DNA of 8,696 nt from RGIG1828 sp045586905 (GTDB lineage Bacteria > Bacillota > Clostridia > UMGS1810), in NCBI GenBank assembly GCA_045586905.1, contig JAZNBF010000084.1:1-8696 (forward strand), given 5' to 3'. How positions within the stretch are numbered: the first letter of the stretch is position 1; the number at the start of each line of letters is the position of its first letter. Below the pieces are notes generated by a model. That model made no database searches and had not been told where the DNA came from. It saw only the letters and a list, made by a program, of their open reading frames with translations. The position numbers and the translations under genes were made by a program. Positions 6,802-8,696 of this stretch are shown piece after piece.

Positions 6802-7950
6802 TTACTTTTGTATATATGGCGATGTGAGAAAATCTTTTGAGCAAAGGCGTTTGTCTTTGTCGGATGCGCAAAGCGATGCAAAATCGGTTGCTCTTATATC
6901 CATTTCAAACATTTCGTTACCTTTAAAATCGGCAGCTTTTGTAACGACCTTGAGGGGTGATTTTTTCTTGATTTCTTTTAAAAGCTCTGCCCCTTTTTTG
7001 CCAAAAGCAAGAACTCTTGCATATGAGGGTGTGAGATCTCCTTTTATGCCGAGAAGTGCACACGCACAGAATCTTTTAATTCTTGAAAGGGTGTATCTTT
7101 TGGATACGCATGAGGCAAAAAATTCATTTACATCGAAGCTCATTTTTGCACTTTTGACAATGAGCGAAAAAAGACCTTCCTCATAGCCTTTGACATCTTC
7201 GAGGTCTTCTTTTTTTGCATTTCTGAAAAAGCCTAAAATGTAGCTTTCTGCCATTTCGAGATGGTGGGTATTAAGTCCTGCGTATGACGGGGCATATGAC
7301 GAGTAATCTGCTCCGTTTTTTATCATAAGCCTCAGGGCAGTTGCACTCAGAAACTCATCGTCTGACTTATCGGAATGGTAGTCATTGTCTCTCTTTACAG
7401 CATATGGCACAATGCGTGAGCCAAGTGAAGAGAGAGCCGACAGATATGAAATGCCGAGTGTGGAATTTGGCATGGAAAGTGTTGCATCACTAAGTCCTGT
7501 CACCTCGGAGAGCGCATATTCGCACGATGACGGATAGGAATAGCCTTCGTCCATTCTTGATTTTAAAGCCTTGGAGAAGGAATCTGTTTTGAGTGCATCG
7601 GCGCATTTTTTTAAAGTGTTGATGTCGTCATTCTCTGCGCCAAAACATAGAGCATCAACAACGGACAGCTTGTCTAAAATGTGTATGGCACCACGGGCAA
7701 AATTGTCGGCTGACTGAAGCACATAATAGCTCGGAAGCTCAATTACGAGATCGGCGCCACCTTCTATTGCCATTTTGGCTCTTTGCCATTTGTCGAAAAG
7801 AGCAACATCTCCCCTTTGCACAAAGCTGCCACTCATTATGCATACTGCTCTGTCTGCACCGGAGACCTCTTTTGCCTTTTGGATGTGATATTTGTGCCCA
7901 AAATGAAAAGGATTGTATTCACATACTATGCCAACTGTCTTACCACTCAA
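6802..7950 (-). CDS. tmcAL: tRNA(Met) cytidine acetate ligase (TmcAL, YlbM family)
   Basis: The product matches the TmcAL/YlbM family throughout. It shows VGIVCEYNPFHFGHKYH near the N-terminus (nucleotidyltransferase HxGH motif at 16-19), IMSGSFVQRGD at 38-48, GGADLVIELP at 64-73, LCFGAEN at 101-107, NSTLGISYL at 162-170 and SKRYTLSRIKR at 283-293. The family uses ATP and acetate, through acetyl-adenylate, to make N4-acetylcytidine at wobble position 34 of elongator tRNA-Met. A GTG at 7959 is in frame, but it lies inside the GAAGGTGAT ribosome binding site; the TTG at 7950, 8 bases after AGAAGG, gives a 382-residue protein beginning MSGKTVGIV, close to the usual family start. The gene is divergent from tRNA-Lys and shares its promoter region. 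Confidence 0.93.
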   Translation of the reverse strand: MSGKTVGIVCEYNPFHFGHKYHIQKAKEVSGADRAVCIMSGSFVQRGDVALFDKWQRAKMAIEGGADLVIELPSYYVLQSADNFARGAIHILDKLSVVDALCFGAENDDINTLKKCADALKTDSFSKALKSRMDEGYSYPSSCEYALSEVTGLSDATLSMPNSTLGISYLSALSSLGSRIVPYAVKRDNDYHSDKSDDEFLSATALRLMIKNGADYSSYAPSYAGLNTHHLEMAESYILGFFRNAKKEDLEDVKGYEEGLFSLIVKSAKMSFDVNEFFASCVSKRYTLSRIKRFCACALLGIKGDLTPSYARVLAFGKKGAELLKEIKKKSPLKVVTKAADFKGNEMFEMDIRATDFASLCASDKDKRLCSKDFLTSPYIQK

Positions 7951-7980
7951 AAAAATCACCTTCTTTTTTTTGAAAAGCTA

Positions 7981-8009
7981 TTGACATTTTATCACAAAGT
8001 GGGTATAAT
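7981..8009 (+). promoter_or_regulatory. Strong SigA-type promoter of tRNA-Lys
   Basis: TTGACA (7981-7986) and TATAAT (8004-8009) are exact consensus with the optimal 17-base spacing. Transcription would start near 8016, leaving a 5' leader of about 24 bases to be removed by RNase P. Confidence 0.9.
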
Positions 8010-8015
8010 AGTCAA
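7986..8015 (-). promoter_or_regulatory. Probable tmcAL promoter, overlapping the tRNA-Lys promoter
   Basis: On the - strand, TTGACT (8010-8015) and TAAAAT (7986-7991) are 18 bases apart. Transcription would start near 7979, about 30 bases before the TTG start. The element is embedded in the opposite-strand tRNA promoter. Confidence 0.6.
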
Positions 8016-8039
8016 TGTTGATTACAAAACTCAATATAC

Positions 8040-8112
8040 GGACCATTAGCTCAGTTGGTAGAGCACCTGACTCTTAATCAGGGTGTCCCGGGTTCGAGCC
8101 CCTGATGGTCCA
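8040..8112 (+). tRNA. tRNA-Lys, anticodon CUU
   Basis: A complete 73-base cloverleaf can be drawn: acceptor GGACCAT/ATGGTCC, D stem GCTC/GAGC with AGTTGGTA loop, anticodon stem CCTGA/TCAGG with loop CTCTTAA (anticodon CTT, positions 8073-8075, reading AAG), variable loop GTGTC, T stem CCGGG/CCCTG with loop TTCGAGC, and discriminator A. CCA is not encoded; TAG follows, so the 3' end needs the CCA-adding enzyme. The T stem holds one C-T mismatch (50:64), which is unusual for an otherwise standard tRNA. A consensus promoter precedes it and a terminator follows within 4 bases. Confidence 0.97.
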
Positions 8113-8114
8113 TA
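8082..8114 (+). repeat. 33-base direct repeat of the tRNA-Lys 3' end, left copy (att-like)
   Basis: The segment from the last anticodon-stem base through the T arm, acceptor and discriminator plus TA is repeated without a mismatch at 8398-8430, same orientation, 316 bases apart. A repeat of this length at a tRNA 3' end is what tRNA-targeting integrases leave as attL and attR. No integrase is present here, so att status is inference; the repeat is directly seen. Confidence 0.85.
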
Positions 8115-8115
8115 G

Positions 8116-8152
8116 AAAAAATAACACTCCTTTTTGGGAGTGTTATTTTTTT
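8116..8152 (+). terminator. Terminator of the tRNA-Lys transcript
   Basis: Stem ATAACACTCC (8121-8130) and GGAGTGTTAT (8137-8146), extended by five A-T pairs, ends in a T-run. It lies just after the tRNA, in the right orientation. Confidence 0.92.
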
Positions 8153-8184
8153 CTGTCGTTCATATTATGAGTTCAGCGCAGATT

Positions 8185-8202
8185 CCCTGATTAAGAGTCA
8201 GG
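8185..8202 (-). repeat. Inverted copy of the tRNA-Lys anticodon arm
   Basis: CCCTGATTAAGAGTCAGG is the exact reverse complement of the 18 bases forming the tRNA-Lys anticodon stem and loop (8066-8083). On the - strand it is preceded by CATTAGCTCA, which matches the tRNA acceptor/D-stem junction, and followed by a weak T-arm-like stretch (8163-8184). It may be a decayed tRNA copy in the opposite orientation, but only the 18 bases are firm. Confidence 0.8.
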
Positions 8203-8238
8203 CTTTCTTTCCTTTATGAGCTAATGCGAAGTTGGTAG

Positions 8239-8285
8239 TTTTCGTGCCTTCCGCTGCCGGTGGCAGATGAAGGGAGGCACGAAAA
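8239..8285. other. GC-rich hairpin A, non-coding
   Basis: An 11-base perfect outer stem (TTTTCGTGCCT at 8239-8249 and AGGCACGAAAA at 8275-8285) encloses a second hairpin, CTGCC-ggt-GGCAG at 8254-8266. No reading frame is supported. Its composition differs from the AT-rich flanks. It could be part of a palindromic repeat element or a structured RNA. Confidence 0.7.
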
Positions 8286-8291
8286 GGCGCA

Positions 8292-8340
8292 GCGGTCGAA
8301 AAGCAAGGCAGTGCTTTTTTGCCTTGCTTTCGGGCACCGC
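8292..8340. other. GC-rich hairpin B, non-coding
   Basis: GCGGT (8292-8296) pairs with ACCGC (8336-8340), and the adjoining CGAAAAGCAAGGC (8297-8309) with GCCTTGCTTTCG (8321-8332); only one extra A and a GGC bulge interrupt about 17 pairs. The loop ends in six T residues, followed at once by the 3' arm, so this is not a typical terminator. It stands six bases after hairpin A. Confidence 0.7.
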
Positions 8341-8363
8341 AAGTGTTTTGGCTCAAATTTACA

Positions 8364-8428
8364 TAACATCAAACTCAGATGATGCTGACTTTAATCAGGT
8401 GTCCCGGGTTCGAGCCCCTGATGGTCCA
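8364..8428 (+). pseudogene. Decayed tRNA-Lys copy
   Basis: The 3' half, from the T arm to the discriminator A, is identical to the tRNA-Lys at 8040-8112, including the T-stem C-T mismatch. The anticodon arm is damaged: one C is missing from the loop and one G after the stem (CTGACTTTAATCAGG at 8385-8399). The D arm is reduced to CTCAG-ATGATG, and the acceptor 5' strand survives only as CATC-like bases. It cannot fold as a tRNA. A terminator follows as for the intact gene. The 5' part may instead be element sequence that only happens to resemble a tRNA. Confidence 0.75.
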
Positions 8429-8430
8429 TA
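8398..8430 (+). repeat. 33-base direct repeat of the tRNA-Lys 3' end, right copy (att-like)
   Basis: This is the exact second copy of 8082-8114 and ends the decayed tRNA. Under an integration model it would be the displaced original 3' end, and the terminator after it would be the original tRNA terminator. Confidence 0.85.
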
Positions 8431-8434
8431 AAAG

Positions 8435-8462
8435 AAGATGTCCTTTTGGGACATCTTTTTTT
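8435..8462 (+). terminator. Terminator after the decayed tRNA-Lys copy
   Basis: Stem AAGATGTCC (8435-8443) and GGACATCTT (8449-8457) with loop TTTTG is followed by a T-run. Layout and loop resemble the terminator at 8116-8152, but the stem sequence differs. Confidence 0.88.
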
Positions 8463-8464
8463 AC

Positions 8465-8565
8465 TTATTATCTATTAACTCTTCTCTCTTCACTATTCAC
8501 TTAAAATTCCATGTTCGGATTTTTTGAAATACTAAGTAATAGTGAAGAAGGGATAAATAATAAAA
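8465..8565. repeat. AT-rich imperfect inverted repeat, possibly a dispersed element
   Basis: CTTCACTATTCACTT (8488-8502) faces AAGTAATAGTGAAG (8534-8547) with one bulge, and the outer arms TTATTATCTAT (8465-8475) and ATAAATAATAA (8553-8563) pair at 10 of 11 positions. A long hairpin of about 100 bases can form around a 31-base loop. Nothing in it looks coding. It lies between the tRNA-remnant terminator and the end of mnmA. Confidence 0.5.
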
Positions 8566-8578
8566 AAGCTTTGCTTTT
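8558..8578 (-). terminator. Weak candidate terminator after mnmA
   Basis: On the - strand AAAAGC-AAA-GCTTTT (8578-8564) is followed by more T residues. The stem is only six pairs and mostly A-T, so it is weak; the larger inverted repeat beyond it could also contribute. Confidence 0.35.
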
Positions 8579-8585
8579 GCAAATC

Positions 8586-8696
8586 TTATTTTATTATTCC
8601 ACCACGCAGAACATAATCTCCATCATAAAGAACTACCGACTGTCCTTTCGCCATTGCTCTTTGTCGATTATCAAATTCTATATGCACCTCACCATC
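8586..8696 (-). CDS. mnmA: tRNA-specific 2-thiouridylase MnmA, last 36 residues, cut by window edge
   Basis: Only the C-terminal end is present: DGEVHIEFDNRQRAMAKGQS, then VVLYDGDYVLRGGIIK and TAA. The pattern F-x-x-x-Q-R-A-x-x-x-G-Q-x-V-V-x-Y-x-G-D-x-V-L-x-G-G-x-I is the characteristic end of MnmA (TrmU), in its C-terminal beta-barrel. The enzyme uses ATP and persulfide sulfur to put the 2-thio group on wobble uridine 34 of tRNA-Lys, tRNA-Glu and tRNA-Gln. The catalytic parts lie outside the window. Confidence 0.9.
   Translation of the reverse strand, partial: DGEVHIEFDNRQRAMAKGQSVVLYDGDYVLRGGIIK

Noticed and set aside
6824..7186. A 120-codon + strand frame opposite tmcAL
   Set aside because: tmcAL is conserved across this whole region, and the frame has no ribosome binding site or known motif.
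7951..7959. GTG at 7959 as the tmcAL start
   Set aside because: The GTG is part of the GAAGGTGAT ribosome binding site, which would leave no site for itself; TTG at 7950 is well spaced.
8082..8430. CRISPR array or retron-like element
   Set aside because: There are only two repeat copies, explained by the tRNA 3' end, with no spacer series, reverse transcriptase or cas gene.

Overview
The window looks like chromosomal DNA from a low-GC Gram-positive bacterium, most likely an anaerobic member of the Clostridia. The evidence is a leucine-type T-box riboswitch, consensus SigA-type promoters (TTGACA/TATAAT), AAGGAG-type ribosome binding sites with GTG and TTG starts, abundant U-tract terminators, a tRNA without encoded CCA, and genes typical of this group (ddh, tmcAL, mnmA). 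I cannot name a species. No CRISPR array, complete transposase, integrase or phage gene is visible.

Layout. At 1-239 is the 3' end of hisE (histidine synthesis, + strand). A gene-free stretch with two terminators and a possible dispersed repeat follows (240-562). A leftward block runs from 4417 down to 563: promoter, T-box leader, leuA (2-isopropylmalate synthase), xth (exonuclease III-type AP endonuclease) 27 bases later, then ddh (meso-diaminopimelate dehydrogenase), which has its own strong promoter. Divergent from leuA, an AraC-family regulator lies on the + strand (4546-5388) and ends at a two-way terminator. Next come two leftward genes of unknown function, a small membrane protein (5460-5942) and a 246-residue protein (6015-6755), and upstream of them tmcAL (6802-7950).

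The tmcAL promoter overlaps, on the opposite strand, the promoter of a tRNA-Lys(CUU) gene (8040-8112). The last 36 codons of mnmA (- strand) end the window. tmcAL, tRNA-Lys and mnmA form a small neighbourhood of tRNA biology; leuA, ddh and hisE are amino-acid biosynthesis genes. leuA transcription is predicted to respond to uncharged tRNA-Leu, and xth should share that control by readthrough.

The least ordinary stretch is 8082-8462. The 3' end of the tRNA-Lys gene is repeated as a perfect 33-base direct repeat 316 bases downstream, at the end of a decayed tRNA-Lys copy with its own terminator. Between the copies lie an inverted, perfectly complementary copy of the 18-base anticodon arm and two strong GC-rich hairpins. 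This could be the collapsed remnant of an element integrated at the tRNA 3' end, or a rearranged tandem tRNA copy interrupted by a hairpin element. It has no coding capacity that I can support.
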